Below, piece by piece: positions 34,414 through 43,333 of a DNA stretch of 64,000 nt. The stretch is from UMGS1590 sp036303105. Lineage in GTDB: Bacteria > Bacillota > Peptococcia > Peptococcales > Peptococcaceae. The translations under genes and the position numbers were made by a program. Within the stretch, counting starts at the first letter, position 1. Every line of letters begins with the position of its first letter. The stretch covers positions 1-64,000 of the forward strand of contig JAXJBF010000019.1 in assembly GCA_036303105.1 (NCBI GenBank), given 5' to 3'. The notes beneath the pieces are model-generated. The model saw only the letters and a list, made by a program, of their open reading frames with translations, ran no database searches and had not been told where the DNA came from.

Positions 34414-35391
34414 TCAGTCTTCTTTCAGCCAATTTGCCAAATCGATGGCATAGTAGGTAATGATCATCTGTGCGCCAGCACGCAGGAAGCCTGTCATGAC
34501 TTCTTCAACAATGCGGCGTTCATCGATCCAGTCGTTCTGAGCAGCGGCCTTGATCATGGCGTATTCGCCGCTGACCTGATAAGCCACCACTGGCTGCAGG
34601 AACTGTTCATGGGTCATGCGCATGATGTCAAGATAAGCCATGGCCGGCTTAACAATGATGTAATCGGCACCTTCCTGAACATCCAGCTCGGTTTCCTGAA
34701 CAGCCTGTTCAATGCTGCAGGCTGGGTCCATCTGATAGGTCTTGCGGTCACCGAATTGTGGTGCAGAACCGCCTGCATCACGGAATGGGCCATAGAATGC
34801 AGACGCAAACTTAGCGGCATAGCTCATGATGGCAACGTCTTCGTAGCCAGCATCGTCGAGAGCATCGCGCAGCGCAGCAATGCGGCCGTCCATCATATCG
34901 GATGGAGCGATGATGTCGGCGCCAGCGGCAGCCTGGGAAACAGCCGTCTTTGCCAGGAGCGTCAGCGTTGGGTCGTTGAGAATCTGGCCATCTTTGACGA
35001 TCCCGCAATGGCCATGGCTGGTGTATTCGCACAGGCAGCAGTCGGCGATCAGCACCACATCTGGATAGTTGGCGCGAATCAGACGCAGCGCTTCCTGCAC
35101 AATGCCGTCTTCAGCGTAAGCACCGCTGCCGACTTCGTCTTTTTCAGCTGGAATGCCGAAAAGAATAAAGTTCTGCACGCCAGCATCTACTGCGCGCTTC
35201 ACTTCTTCCAGCAGATGATCCAAGCTGAAGCGATACACGCCTGGCATAGAATCCACTGCTTCGATCTTGTCTTCACCGGCAACGACAAAGATCGGATAGA
35301 TCAGCTGCTCTGCATGAAGATGATACGCCTTGAGCATGCGGCGAATCTTTTCGTTGCGTCTATATCTTCTCATTCTTGTTTCTGGATACAT
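34414..35391 (-). CDS. hemB: Delta-aminolevulinic acid dehydratase (porphobilinogen synthase)
   Basis: A 325-residue enzyme that condenses two 5-aminolevulinates to porphobilinogen. Diagnostic features: the zinc-binding Cys cluster DCCLCEYTSHGHC (about 117-129), the active-site lysines in MSYAAKFASAFYGPFRD (about 195) and YIIVKPAMAYLD (about 250), and an N-terminal arm starting RMRRYRRNEKIR. The three-Cys form indicates the Zn-dependent class. No other tetrapyrrole gene is nearby, so it is a stand-alone copy that could serve heme, siroheme, F430-like or cobamide synthesis. AAGGGGAT precedes the ATG. Confidence 0.96.
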   Translation of the reverse strand: MYPETRMRRYRRNEKIRRMLKAYHLHAEQLIYPIFVVAGEDKIEAVDSMPGVYRFSLDHLLEEVKRAVDAGVQNFILFGIPAEKDEVGSGAYAEDGIVQEALRLIRANYPDVVLIADCCLCEYTSHGHCGIVKDGQILNDPTLTLLAKTAVSQAAAGADIIAPSDMMDGRIAALRDALDDAGYEDVAIMSYAAKFASAFYGPFRDAGGSAPQFGDRKTYQMDPACSIEQAVQETELDVQEGADYIIVKPAMAYLDIMRMTHEQFLQPVVAYQVSGEYAMIKAAAQNDWIDERRIVEEVMTGFLRAGAQMIITYYAIDLANWLKED

Positions 35392-35501
35392 GATTTATCC
35401 CCTTCCATATGTTTACACTGGTTTCATTATACGCCATTTTTCCGCCAATGGTTATAGTCAAATTGTAAATACTTTTTATGCCTGTGACCATCCAAAACAC
35501 A

Positions 35502-35538
35502 TACAAAACAGCGATGTCTCTACAAAACATCGCTGTTT
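35502..35538 (-). terminator. Terminator of the glycyl radical operon
   Basis: An AACAGCGATGT/ACATCGCTGTT stem (35508-35518 with 35528-35538) followed by TTTTG on the minus strand, after the last gene of the operon. Confidence 0.8.
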
Positions 35539-35553
35539 GATGAAAACACTTGC

Positions 35554-36345
35554 TTACTGCAGCCAGCCTTGCCGCTGCCAAGCACGCGCCTGGTCATAAT
35601 CGTGGCCAAAGAACACCTCTGCCTGACTTTGCTTTTGCATGTCTTTGAGCATGTGCAGGTTGTCGATAAACTCACTGTCGGTTTTGTTGATGCTGCCGCC
35701 AGGAGGAAGTTCCGCATCGTAGGATTCCTGCGTATAAACGGTGTCCCCAGTAAAGATGACCAGGCGATCTTTCAGCTGCACCTTCATCCCAATCAATCCA
35801 GCTGTGTGGCAATGCTGCACAAACAGGGTGATGCCCTCTGCCAGCTCGGTTTCGCCATCGGCAACAGCGTCATAGTGCACGCCTGGCAAATCCAGGAAAA
35901 GTTTGCCGATGTAAGCGCCGCTGGTCTTGTCGTCACGTTCGGCGAGCAACTGCTGAACCTCTTCCAACTCAGCGCCAGCAACCAATGTATGTGCGCCAGC
36001 TTTGGTATTGGCAAAATACTTCATGCCGCCAGCATGATCAAAATGCAGATGAGAAAGAATGAGCACATCGATGTCCTCTGGTGTCAGCCCTTCTTTTGCC
36101 AGCGCTTCCTTGATGGTCAGACATTCACTGATCGGGTACACTTCCTTGATGTGGTCGGTGTAGCTGTCGCGCCAGGCATCGTCATTGCCCGTATCATAAA
36201 GAATATAACCGGCAGTTGGGTGCTTAATGAGAATGGCCAATGCAGGTGAATAAATCATCTCTTTCTCATCATTGGTACGCACCAGTTCTTTTTTGTAGAA
36301 GGTCATATAACCCAAGTCCAATACTTTCACTTGAATGGTTTCCAT
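35554..36345 (-). CDS. Metallo-beta-lactamase fold hydrolase (lactonase-like)
   Basis: About 263 residues with the dinuclear zinc motif HLHFDHAGG (about residue 100), a later H in FVQHCHTAGL and D in FTGDTVY, as in AHL-lactonase-like and related hydrolases. It would hydrolyse a lactone, ester or thioester. ATG 36345 has AAGAGG upstream; the frame runs to 36390 without a site. It is the last gene of the glycyl radical operon, separated from the cupin gene by a weak terminator-like hairpin, so its expression may be partly separate. A second lactonase-like gene lies at 40156-40905. Confidence 0.88.
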   Translation of the reverse strand: METIQVKVLDLGYMTFYKKELVRTNDEKEMIYSPALAILIKHPTAGYILYDTGNDDAWRDSYTDHIKEVYPISECLTIKEALAKEGLTPEDIDVLILSHLHFDHAGGMKYFANTKAGAHTLVAGAELEEVQQLLAERDDKTSGAYIGKLFLDLPGVHYDAVADGETELAEGITLFVQHCHTAGLIGMKVQLKDRLVIFTGDTVYTQESYDAELPPGGSINKTDSEFIDNLHMLKDMQKQSQAEVFFGHDYDQARAWQRQGWLQ

Positions 36346-36380
36346 AAAATTTAATCCTCTTTCATTCAATTGATACAGAA

Positions 36381-36403
36381 AAGCCTGCACAGCGCAGGCT
36401 TCC
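36381..36403 (-). terminator. Weak intra-operon hairpin
   Basis: An AAGCCTGC/GCAGGCTT stem followed by TTCTG on the minus strand between the cupin and metallo-beta-lactamase genes; it may attenuate expression. Confidence 0.5.
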
Positions 36404-36420
36404 CTGTGCTGAAAACTTTT

Positions 36421-36777
36421 TTAATTCAAAACGCCTGCGGCATTGTAAATCAGCGCGATGAAATGCAGCGGCTGATCGGCACGGTTCTCGATCCAGTGTT
36501 CTGCGCCAACCTCCAGCACACAAACATCGCCAGGCACAACAACGTGCTCGCTGCCATCAGAATCATGGTACACGCCTTCGCCCTGCAAAATATAGTAGGG
36601 CTCTGTTTCATCCACATGGCGATGCTTGCCAATGGATGCGCCAGGCGGAATGACAATTTCTGCAAACATCCGCCCATGACCATACAATTCATCTTTTGCA
36701 AGAATATGGCGAAACGTAATGGTACCTTCACCTTGCTGTACCTGTGTTTTTTCTTCCACATATGGTTTTCTAATCAT
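36421..36777 (-). CDS. Cupin domain protein
   Basis: A 118-residue single cupin with motif 1 (KHRHVDETEPYYILQGEG, about 51-68) and motif 2 (PGDVCVLEVGAEHWIEN). The two His, Glu and later His are metal ligands. Small cupins act as isomerases, epimerases or lyases, or as sensors. It lies between a TauE/SafE permease and a lactonase-like gene in the glycyl radical operon, so an isomerase or tautomerase step on the pathway intermediate is possible (inference). GAGGAGGAG precedes the ATG. Confidence 0.88.
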   Translation of the reverse strand: MIRKPYVEEKTQVQQGEGTITFRHILAKDELYGHGRMFAEIVIPPGASIGKHRHVDETEPYYILQGEGVYHDSDGSEHVVVPGDVCVLEVGAEHWIENRADQPLHFIALIYNAAGVLN

Positions 36778-36795
36778 TGTTCCGGCTCCTCCTCA

Positions 36796-37569
36796 TTAAC
36801 TAAGCAGTTCTGCTGCCGACTGCCAGCACAAACTGGCACCAGAAAGCAGCAGCACAACTTGCACCAGCACGTAAAAGGTGGTGTCACGAAGGTGTTTCAT
36901 CAAAACGCCGCTGATAAAGAACGCAGCCAACAGACCTGCAATGCCCAACACACTCGGCACAATCAAAGCCTGTGTATAGGCACCATGCCAAAGGTTGATG
37001 ATCATAATCAACACACTGTTGACAAAAACAATGCCAAACTGCATGCCGCGAAAATGCGCACGATTGCTGCCATAGTAATGGTTGCAGTAAATCACATACA
37101 TGGGTCCCCCGCAAACAAAGGACCCATGCAAAAAACCGCCAACAAACAGCAGCACTTGATACAAAAAGCGACGCACACGAGAATCGGCATGAGAACCAGG
37201 CCATTGCGCGGTGCGCCGATGCATCACCAGATGATACACCGCCATCGCTACAACAAAGCAGCCTAAAAGCAGCTTCAGCCACAATTCCGGCAGCAGGCGA
37301 AACACCCAAAGGCCCAAAGCCGTGCCGCTCATGCTGATCAACACCATGCGCGCAAAAGGCCGCCAAAGAATGCCGCGGCGGCTTTCCACCACCCGATACG
37401 ATGCATTGACAAAGGAAATCAGCGCAAAAATCAGCACCAAATCCTGAATGGGAAACACCATCGAAAGAATCGGCATCATCAACACATTGGCTCCAAAGCC
37501 TACAATGCCCGTCACTGTAAAGCCAAGGGCCACCAGTATAAAGAACAGCACCGCCGACGCCGCATTCAT
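36796..37569 (-). CDS. TauE/SafE family (TSUP) permease in the glycyl radical operon
   Basis: A 257-residue membrane protein with eight or so hydrophobic segments and the TauE/SafE pattern (GFGANVLMMPILSMVFP early; GGFLHGSFVCGGPMYVIY in the second half). It is more diverged from the triplet at 8.9-11.2 kb than those are from each other. It may export sulfite or another small anion released by the pathway. AAGGGGGG precedes the ATG. Confidence 0.88.
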   Translation of the reverse strand: MNAASAVLFFILVALGFTVTGIVGFGANVLMMPILSMVFPIQDLVLIFALISFVNASYRVVESRRGILWRPFARMVLISMSGTALGLWVFRLLPELWLKLLLGCFVVAMAVYHLVMHRRTAQWPGSHADSRVRRFLYQVLLFVGGFLHGSFVCGGPMYVIYCNHYYGSNRAHFRGMQFGIVFVNSVLIMIINLWHGAYTQALIVPSVLGIAGLLAAFFISGVLMKHLRDTTFYVLVQVVLLLSGASLCWQSAAELLS

Positions 37570-37595
37570 GACAAGCCCCCCTTGTTACTGCTTGT

Positions 37596-38621
37596 TTATT
37601 CTACGTGACAATCAATGACCACTTTCACCTCATGACCAGCACGGTCGCTGCAGCGCGCAAACCCTTCCTGAATCTCCGTCAACGGCAGCACCGAGGTGAT
37701 GATCTGATCAGGATCAAAGGCTTTTTCGTCCAACAGCTTCACCGCTTTGGCAAAGTCCTCTGGATCCTGCATACGTGCCGTGGTGAGATCCTTTTCGTAA
37801 TAATACAGCTGCTTCAAATCCACCGTCATCGGATGGCCATAGATAGCAACGAGCACCACACGCCCATGTACCTTTGGCAGCAGCACCATCGTATCAACCC
37901 CCGGCTGGGAACCAGACGTTTCAAAGACCACATCGGCGCCCACACCATCGGTTTCTGCCTGCACATAAGCCAGCACATCGGTGTTCATTGGATTGACCAC
38001 TTCCAATCCAAAGGCCTTGGCCTTATTGACACGGTTTTCGTTGACCTCAGAAACCACCACGCGCGCGCCTTCGGCCTTCGCCACCAAAGCCGTCATCAAG
38101 CCGATCGGGCCGCCGCCAATGACCACGGCGTAATCGCCCTTCTTAACCTGACCGCGTTTAACCACGTGGCAACAAATGGCCAGTGGCTCTGCCAGCGCAG
38201 CATGCTTCAAATCGAGGCTGTCCGGGATCTTGAACAAGGCATCCGCATCCACTGTCCAGCTGTACTGAAAAGCTCCAGGGGTTTCAATGCCGCGCACCTT
38301 CAAATGCTGGCACACATGCTGCAATCCTTCCTTGCACGCCTGACACTGTCCGCACGCGTCCACAGGCATCACAACCACATGATCGCCAACCTGATACTCT
38401 GTTACGCCTTCGCCCACTTCGGCCACTACTGCGGAACACTCGTGCCCAATGACCGAAGGAATGTGCATGCGCGCATCTTCTGAGCCAGAGAGCACATGCA
38501 AGTCCGACCCGCAAATGCCGCAATAAGCAATTTCCAAACGCACCTGACCCTTGCCAGGTTTTTCAATCGTGCCTTCCTTCAGGCTCAACGTATGATTTCC
38601 TTCATAAACAGCTGCTTTCAT
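37596..38621 (-). CDS. Zinc-dependent medium-chain alcohol dehydrogenase
   Basis: A 341-residue dehydrogenase of the threonine/sorbitol dehydrogenase type: catalytic zinc Cys in YCGICGSD (about 37), GHE (about 63), structural zinc cluster DACGQCQACKEGLQHVC (about 93-109) and a Rossmann GGGPIGLM (about 168). It oxidises an alcohol or reduces the aldehyde/ketone with NAD(P). Placed in the glycyl radical operon, it probably acts directly before or after the radical step. AGGAGTC lies before the ATG. Confidence 0.92.
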   Translation of the reverse strand: MKAAVYEGNHTLSLKEGTIEKPGKGQVRLEIAYCGICGSDLHVLSGSEDARMHIPSVIGHECSAVVAEVGEGVTEYQVGDHVVVMPVDACGQCQACKEGLQHVCQHLKVRGIETPGAFQYSWTVDADALFKIPDSLDLKHAALAEPLAICCHVVKRGQVKKGDYAVVIGGGPIGLMTALVAKAEGARVVVSEVNENRVNKAKAFGLEVVNPMNTDVLAYVQAETDGVGADVVFETSGSQPGVDTMVLLPKVHGRVVLVAIYGHPMTVDLKQLYYYEKDLTTARMQDPEDFAKAVKLLDEKAFDPDQIITSVLPLTEIQEGFARCSDRAGHEVKVVIDCHVE

Positions 38622-38648
38622 TGTATCTATTGACTCCTTTTCTATATG

Positions 38649-40133
38649 TTAGTTTAAGAAAATTGCAATCGGCGCAAAAATAATTAAAATAACAACCATT
38701 GCAATCACAAAATGTAAAAGTAATGCTTTGTAACATAGACTGCTTGAAGCCCAATCATTAGAATGTGTCATAGCTGCCATTGCAGATCCAGCTGGCGTCA
38801 CTAGCGCAATACTAAATGAATAGGTTAGCAATATTGCTAAGATCATAGGATTAACACCAACAACCAATGCAAATTGCACCAATACTGGTGTCATCACTGA
38901 TGCCAACACTAAGTTATGCAAAAACTGTGTAAGTACCGACATCAAAACAAAAGCAATAATAATGAACATGGCTGGAGATAAGTTATCCAAGACAGGCATC
39001 ACCGCTGCAAAAACGTGATCCATAATACCAACATCATCGCTTTCAATAGCAGCTGCTATTCCAAAACAGGATGCCGTCATAATAATAACGTTCCAATCAA
39101 CGTGACCAGAATTTGCTATTGAAGGAAAATCCAGAATAGCTTTACCATCAATAAGAAAAATTCCCAAACAAACCAGTACAATGAAAATTGGCCCATTCAT
39201 TCCCCAACCTGAAAACATTTGAGTGATCAACCAATCAGATGGCAAAATGGTGGGAATGCACATCATGATGATAAAAGCAATCATTGAAATAAACGCCGCT
39301 TTTTCTGCTCGAGACATTGGGGCCTTGCTTGCTTCTGCAAAACGTTTATTATCAATATTCGCCAATTTGCTGACATCAGCTTTGAATACAAAACGCATCA
39401 ATGCGATGAATATAAACATTGATATCAATGTCATCGGAATCATAAACGCACAATACTGTGCAAAACTTACTGTATAGACGCCATTCGTCGTTGTACTTGT
39501 CAAACCAAGTGAGAGTGCCGCTACCGCTTTAATAGGCAGTGCCGTATAACCACAAAACGCAGCAACGGAAATTGCTAAAACCAATAAGCCTGGAAATTTA
39601 TCTCCTTTTTTATATCCTGCTTCTTCGCAAATGGAATAAGAAATCGCCCATGGAATTAAAACGGCAGGATAGCAATAGGTGCAAATGGCCATAACATACG
39701 CAGACAAGCAAAGAAATGTAATTAAAATCCACGGATGACCAACAACGATCTTTCTGCCAAGAAACCAATTACTGATACGAATACACATACCTGATTTTTC
39801 CAGGAAAATAACATAGACAAAAATCATAATTAAAAAAGGAATAAGATTATTGCCAAAGCTTACTGCAAAAATATTATTCATCGTATCATAGCCGCTCGCT
39901 TCGAGCGCAATCAGTCCCGCCAAACAAGGCCATACATAAGTACCTAAGGCAATCCACGCATACAACATACCGACAAAAATACCAACAACTGCCATTGCCA
40001 AATGGCTTAATCCAAAAAGAGATGGCAAAAACTGAAAACCAAACATAAAGAACAGTGAAACACAAATATGAACAATATATAGTAAAGAGATTCTAGACTT
40101 TTCAATCGTCTTACTTGTGGTAATATCAGTCAT
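38649..40133 (-). CDS. DASS/SLC13-type transporter (second of the glycyl radical operon)
   Basis: A 494-residue membrane protein with about twelve segments. Motif region TQFLHNLVLASVMTPVL in the second half relates it to the subgroup with the cassette carriers rather than to 40918-42303. The gene is AT-rich. Two DASS carriers in one operon suggests import of two anions, or import plus product exchange. GAAGGAGG precedes the ATG. Confidence 0.88.
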   Translation of the reverse strand: MTDITTSKTIEKSRISLLYIVHICVSLFFMFGFQFLPSLFGLSHLAMAVVGIFVGMLYAWIALGTYVWPCLAGLIALEASGYDTMNNIFAVSFGNNLIPFLIMIFVYVIFLEKSGMCIRISNWFLGRKIVVGHPWILITFLCLSAYVMAICTYCYPAVLIPWAISYSICEEAGYKKGDKFPGLLVLAISVAAFCGYTALPIKAVAALSLGLTSTTTNGVYTVSFAQYCAFMIPMTLISMFIFIALMRFVFKADVSKLANIDNKRFAEASKAPMSRAEKAAFISMIAFIIMMCIPTILPSDWLITQMFSGWGMNGPIFIVLVCLGIFLIDGKAILDFPSIANSGHVDWNVIIMTASCFGIAAAIESDDVGIMDHVFAAVMPVLDNLSPAMFIIIAFVLMSVLTQFLHNLVLASVMTPVLVQFALVVGVNPMILAILLTYSFSIALVTPAGSAMAAMTHSNDWASSSLCYKALLLHFVIAMVVILIIFAPIAIFLN

Positions 40134-40155
40134 TGCTTTTTCCTCCTTCGCTCTT

Positions 40156-40905
40156 CTATTCTTTCAATAAATCAAAAGAAGCATAATCATGGCTGCCTAC
40201 TACTAAAGCATGATATTTTTCCATTTTTTCAAATGAACGATAGCAGTCTTCTGCACTTGTAAAGAGTCCACTTGGCAAGCGAAGATCCCAACCCTCTTTT
40301 ACGGAAATCAAATCACCTGCAATAATCACTTTGCCTTGTTCTGTATCTACAACAACACCTTGGGAACCTGGAGAATGCCCTGGCAGTGTGATGATCTCTA
40401 GTCCATCATCAAATATAAGATCGCCGTCCAAAAAAACATATTGACGATACAATTTCAAAAAATACGGTATGTCTTCGCCCAATTTGTTTTCATAGACTTT
40501 AAGATCATTTGGCAATGGTGCAACTGCATATCGTAATTCTTTGGACTGCACATATAACTTTGCATTTGGCAACTCTAAAGCACCATAAGCATGATCCCAA
40601 TGAAGATGTGTTAAGATGACTGTATCAATATCTTCACAACGTAGCCCATGTTTTCCCAACACTGAGGATAGTGTTTGTTCAGAAGATCGCAAAAACTGAT
40701 TATGATGCATGCTGGCCCACTCTGTATCCTCGCAGGGACCTGCATCAACTAGAATATGTTTTCTCGTTTCTAAATTGGTCAACAACCAAACAATACATGG
40801 CTGAGCGACAATTTTTCCTACATCAAATTTTGCGCCATGCCGTGCAATTTGTGTGGATCGTGTAACCATTAATGTCCCGACATCCAATGGAGTAATATGC
40901 CACAT
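40156..40905 (-). CDS. Metallo-beta-lactamase fold hydrolase (AHL-lactonase-like)
   Basis: A 249-residue protein with HLHWDHAYG (about residue 104), LPGHSPGSQG (later His, about 170) and AGDLISV (Asp), the zinc ligands of lactonase-like metallo-beta-lactamases. It differs clearly from 35554-36345, so it is not a recent duplicate. Probably hydrolyses a lactone or (thio)ester intermediate. It is encoded between the two DASS carriers, 12 bases after the first. AGGGGG precedes the ATG. Confidence 0.88.
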   Translation of the reverse strand: MWHITPLDVGTLMVTRSTQIARHGAKFDVGKIVAQPCIVWLLTNLETRKHILVDAGPCEDTEWASMHHNQFLRSSEQTLSSVLGKHGLRCEDIDTVILTHLHWDHAYGALELPNAKLYVQSKELRYAVAPLPNDLKVYENKLGEDIPYFLKLYRQYVFLDGDLIFDDGLEIITLPGHSPGSQGVVVDTEQGKVIIAGDLISVKEGWDLRLPSGLFTSAEDCYRSFEKMEKYHALVVGSHDYASFDLLKE

Positions 40906-40917
40906 ACCCTATACCCC

Positions 40918-42303
40918 CTATACCAATCCAATAATATTCCACCATGGATAGATCACTACACCATAGAGAATAAAGGTAATAATCGTATTTAACCCAACCA
41001 TTTTAATGAAATCACTCATTTTAATATATCCAAAACTGTACAATACAGCAAAACATACAATCTCATGTGGCATGAATACAGCGGCAGTAGATAATACCAA
41101 TGACATCAAACTAAACATTGGGTTCATTCCTAAATCTAATGCAACCTGAACAAATGGTGCACTCAAACCACTAAGCATGGCAAATGGTGTCAACGCAAAA
41201 TTTGCTAAGGTACCGACTGCCAAGAACGCATAGCCCATGGCCAGTGGACTCAAGCTTTCTAAGATCGGCGTAAGATTAGCCGAAATGAGATCGCCGATAC
41301 CAACATAGACACCAACAGTACCAATAGACATGCAACCTGTAATGAAGAACAATACGCCAAGTTTTACATCTTCTACCGATTTAACTGTACCAATGCCGGT
41401 CCCTGGCAATACCATAATCCAAGGTAATACCAAGAAAGCATAATCAGCTGAAAGACCATGTATTGGACAAGTAATCAAATAAATCACCAATAATATCATG
41501 AAAAAAATTGCTTTCTTTTCAGCCGCAGTCATTTTCCCAAGTGCTTCGTAATCTTTTCTAAATTTATCTAAACCATTAGATAACTTCATATCTTTTGTCT
41601 TATAAACGCGTGTCAATATAAATAATGTCAACAGGCAACCAAAGAAAATTGGCCATGCGTAATAAGTTCTAGTTAACAAACCAAAAGAAACATCAGGTAA
41701 TAAGTCTGCCAAAGCAGCAACAATGATACCATTTTCTGCTGGATAATAGGTACATGCTACTACCCCTTGTGCCCCCAAAGCCCCTGCAGTGCAAATCAAT
41801 GCAGCTGCCTTTGATTCTTTTTTCAAATCTAGTGCAACGCAAATGCTAAATGCCAAAAAAACTTCCAATATATAGCCATTATTAAACGTAATCAACGCAA
41901 TAATGACACCAGCAATAAATACAGCAAATACCATGCTGGTAAAACTACCGCCTAATTTTAAAATGGTCCAATAAGATACACGTTTTAATAATCCACATTC
42001 TCCCAATAAATTTGAAAAGACAAATGCGCCAATAATCATGAAAATAGTTGTACCACTTGTCCAAGGTGAGAAAACGGTATCTACTGGTGCTACACCAAAA
42101 AGAATATATGCGATCGGCAAGACAAAAGCAGGAATGGCCATATCAAAGAAGCCAAAAGCAATCACTGCCATGATAAATACTGTAATGGCAAAAAACATTG
42201 CCATATTCATGTCATATATATCATTTTTAGGAATAGCCAAAAAAATGCCCGCTAATACAACGCAAATTAACCATTTTACCCAATATGTTGTTTTTGCACT
42301 CAT
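40918..42303 (-). CDS. DASS/SLC13-type transporter (first of the glycyl radical operon)
   Basis: A 461-residue polytopic membrane protein in the same subgroup as the carrier next to the phosphohydrolase (6286-7692); shared segments include NFALTPFAMLSGLSAP and PHEIVCFAVLYSFGYI. It follows the activase gene by 36 bases. Likely imports the substrate of the glycyl radical enzyme. CGGGGGAG precedes the ATG. Confidence 0.88.
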   Translation of the reverse strand: MSAKTTYWVKWLICVVLAGIFLAIPKNDIYDMNMAMFFAITVFIMAVIAFGFFDMAIPAFVLPIAYILFGVAPVDTVFSPWTSGTTIFMIIGAFVFSNLLGECGLLKRVSYWTILKLGGSFTSMVFAVFIAGVIIALITFNNGYILEVFLAFSICVALDLKKESKAAALICTAGALGAQGVVACTYYPAENGIIVAALADLLPDVSFGLLTRTYYAWPIFFGCLLTLFILTRVYKTKDMKLSNGLDKFRKDYEALGKMTAAEKKAIFFMILLVIYLITCPIHGLSADYAFLVLPWIMVLPGTGIGTVKSVEDVKLGVLFFITGCMSIGTVGVYVGIGDLISANLTPILESLSPLAMGYAFLAVGTLANFALTPFAMLSGLSAPFVQVALDLGMNPMFSLMSLVLSTAAVFMPHEIVCFAVLYSFGYIKMSDFIKMVGLNTIITFILYGVVIYPWWNIIGLV

Positions 42304-42339
42304 AATAATCTCCCCCGATTATTAACTTAAAATGAAAGC

Positions 42340-43254
42340 CTACCAAATCTCTTTTAAACCCAGCTGCTGACGAAATTCATTATTCATTGCGAGAATTTGT
42401 TCCTTATCAGGCGCTTCCTGATCTGCAAACTGATAATCCATACTTAACTGAGTATACTTTGCACTCCCATAATTGTGAAATGGCAAAAGTTCATAATCTG
42501 TCAAGTTTGGAACTTGTTTAAGAAAATCAACAATATGTTGCAATTCCTCGCGACTATCATTAACGCCAGGAATTACTGGTGTACGTACGATCAAATCAAC
42601 ATCTGGCAGTTCTTTTTTAAACCGTAAGATGTTTTCCTTAATCAGTTTATTATCAACCCCTGTCCATTTTTTGTGTAAGTCTGCATCAAAAAACTTACAA
42701 TCGCAAAAGACTAGATCACATTGTTCCGCAACTTTCTTTACTGTTTCCCAAGGTGCATACATGGTCGTTTCTATTGCAGTATTGATGCCTTCTTCTTTAT
42801 TTTTTCTTAAAAAAGCTGCTGCAAAATCTGCTTGTGACATCACTTCTCCACCGCTCAAGGTAACACCACCATCACTGCGCCAGGTAATATTATTTCTATG
42901 AACTTTTTCAAAAAGTTCATCTACCGTATAGTCTTCACCAAAAACATGCATAGCCTGCGCACAGCATACCTTCACACAGGTGCCGCAATCTATACACTTG
43001 CTTTTATCCACCAGGACCTTGCCATCATCCCGCCGTTGCAGTGCTTTTTGCGGACAATTGGCAATGCATGCACCACAGCCAATGCATTTACTTTCTTTGT
43101 AGGCGATCTGCTTTTTGAAGCTTTGTGACTCCGGATTGGAGCACCACGCACAGCGCAGCGGACAGCCTTTAAAAAAGACCAGATCACGAATGTCCGGGCC
43201 ATCATGAATGGAAAAACGCTGAACGTTGAATATTCTTCCTGTTAAATGTTCCAT
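42340..43254 (-). CDS. Glycyl radical enzyme activating protein (radical SAM)
   Basis: About 304 residues: radical SAM motif with Cys 31, 35 and 38 (GCPLRCAWCSN), followed by two ferredoxin-type clusters (Cys 57/60/63/67 and 87/90/93/97) inserted before the rest of the barrel. This is the usual form for activases of non-PFL glycyl radical enzymes. It makes a 5'-deoxyadenosyl radical that abstracts the glycyl hydrogen of its partner. The segment before the cluster reads HDGPDIRDLVF where most relatives have HDGPGIRTxVF. ATG 43254 is preferred; GTG 43263 is also in frame. It is separated from the enzyme gene by a terminator-like hairpin. Confidence 0.93.
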   Translation of the reverse strand: MEHLTGRIFNVQRFSIHDGPDIRDLVFFKGCPLRCAWCSNPESQSFKKQIAYKESKCIGCGACIANCPQKALQRRDDGKVLVDKSKCIDCGTCVKVCCAQAMHVFGEDYTVDELFEKVHRNNITWRSDGGVTLSGGEVMSQADFAAAFLRKNKEEGINTAIETTMYAPWETVKKVAEQCDLVFCDCKFFDADLHKKWTGVDNKLIKENILRFKKELPDVDLIVRTPVIPGVNDSREELQHIVDFLKQVPNLTDYELLPFHNYGSAKYTQLSMDYQFADQEAPDKEQILAMNNEFRQQLGLKEIW

Positions 43255-43284
43255 ACTTATCACATTCCCATCATTTACAAAAAT

Positions 43285-43320
43285 AGCCAGAGGCTAAGGT
43301 CAAAACGACAGCCTCTGGCT
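43285..43320 (-). terminator. Terminator-like hairpin between glycyl radical enzyme and activase genes
   Basis: A perfect 11-bp stem (43285-43295 with 43310-43320) followed on the minus strand by ATTTTTG. It lies inside the operon and could lower activase expression relative to the enzyme. Confidence 0.65.
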
Positions 43321-43333
43321 TTTCAGAGTGTCC

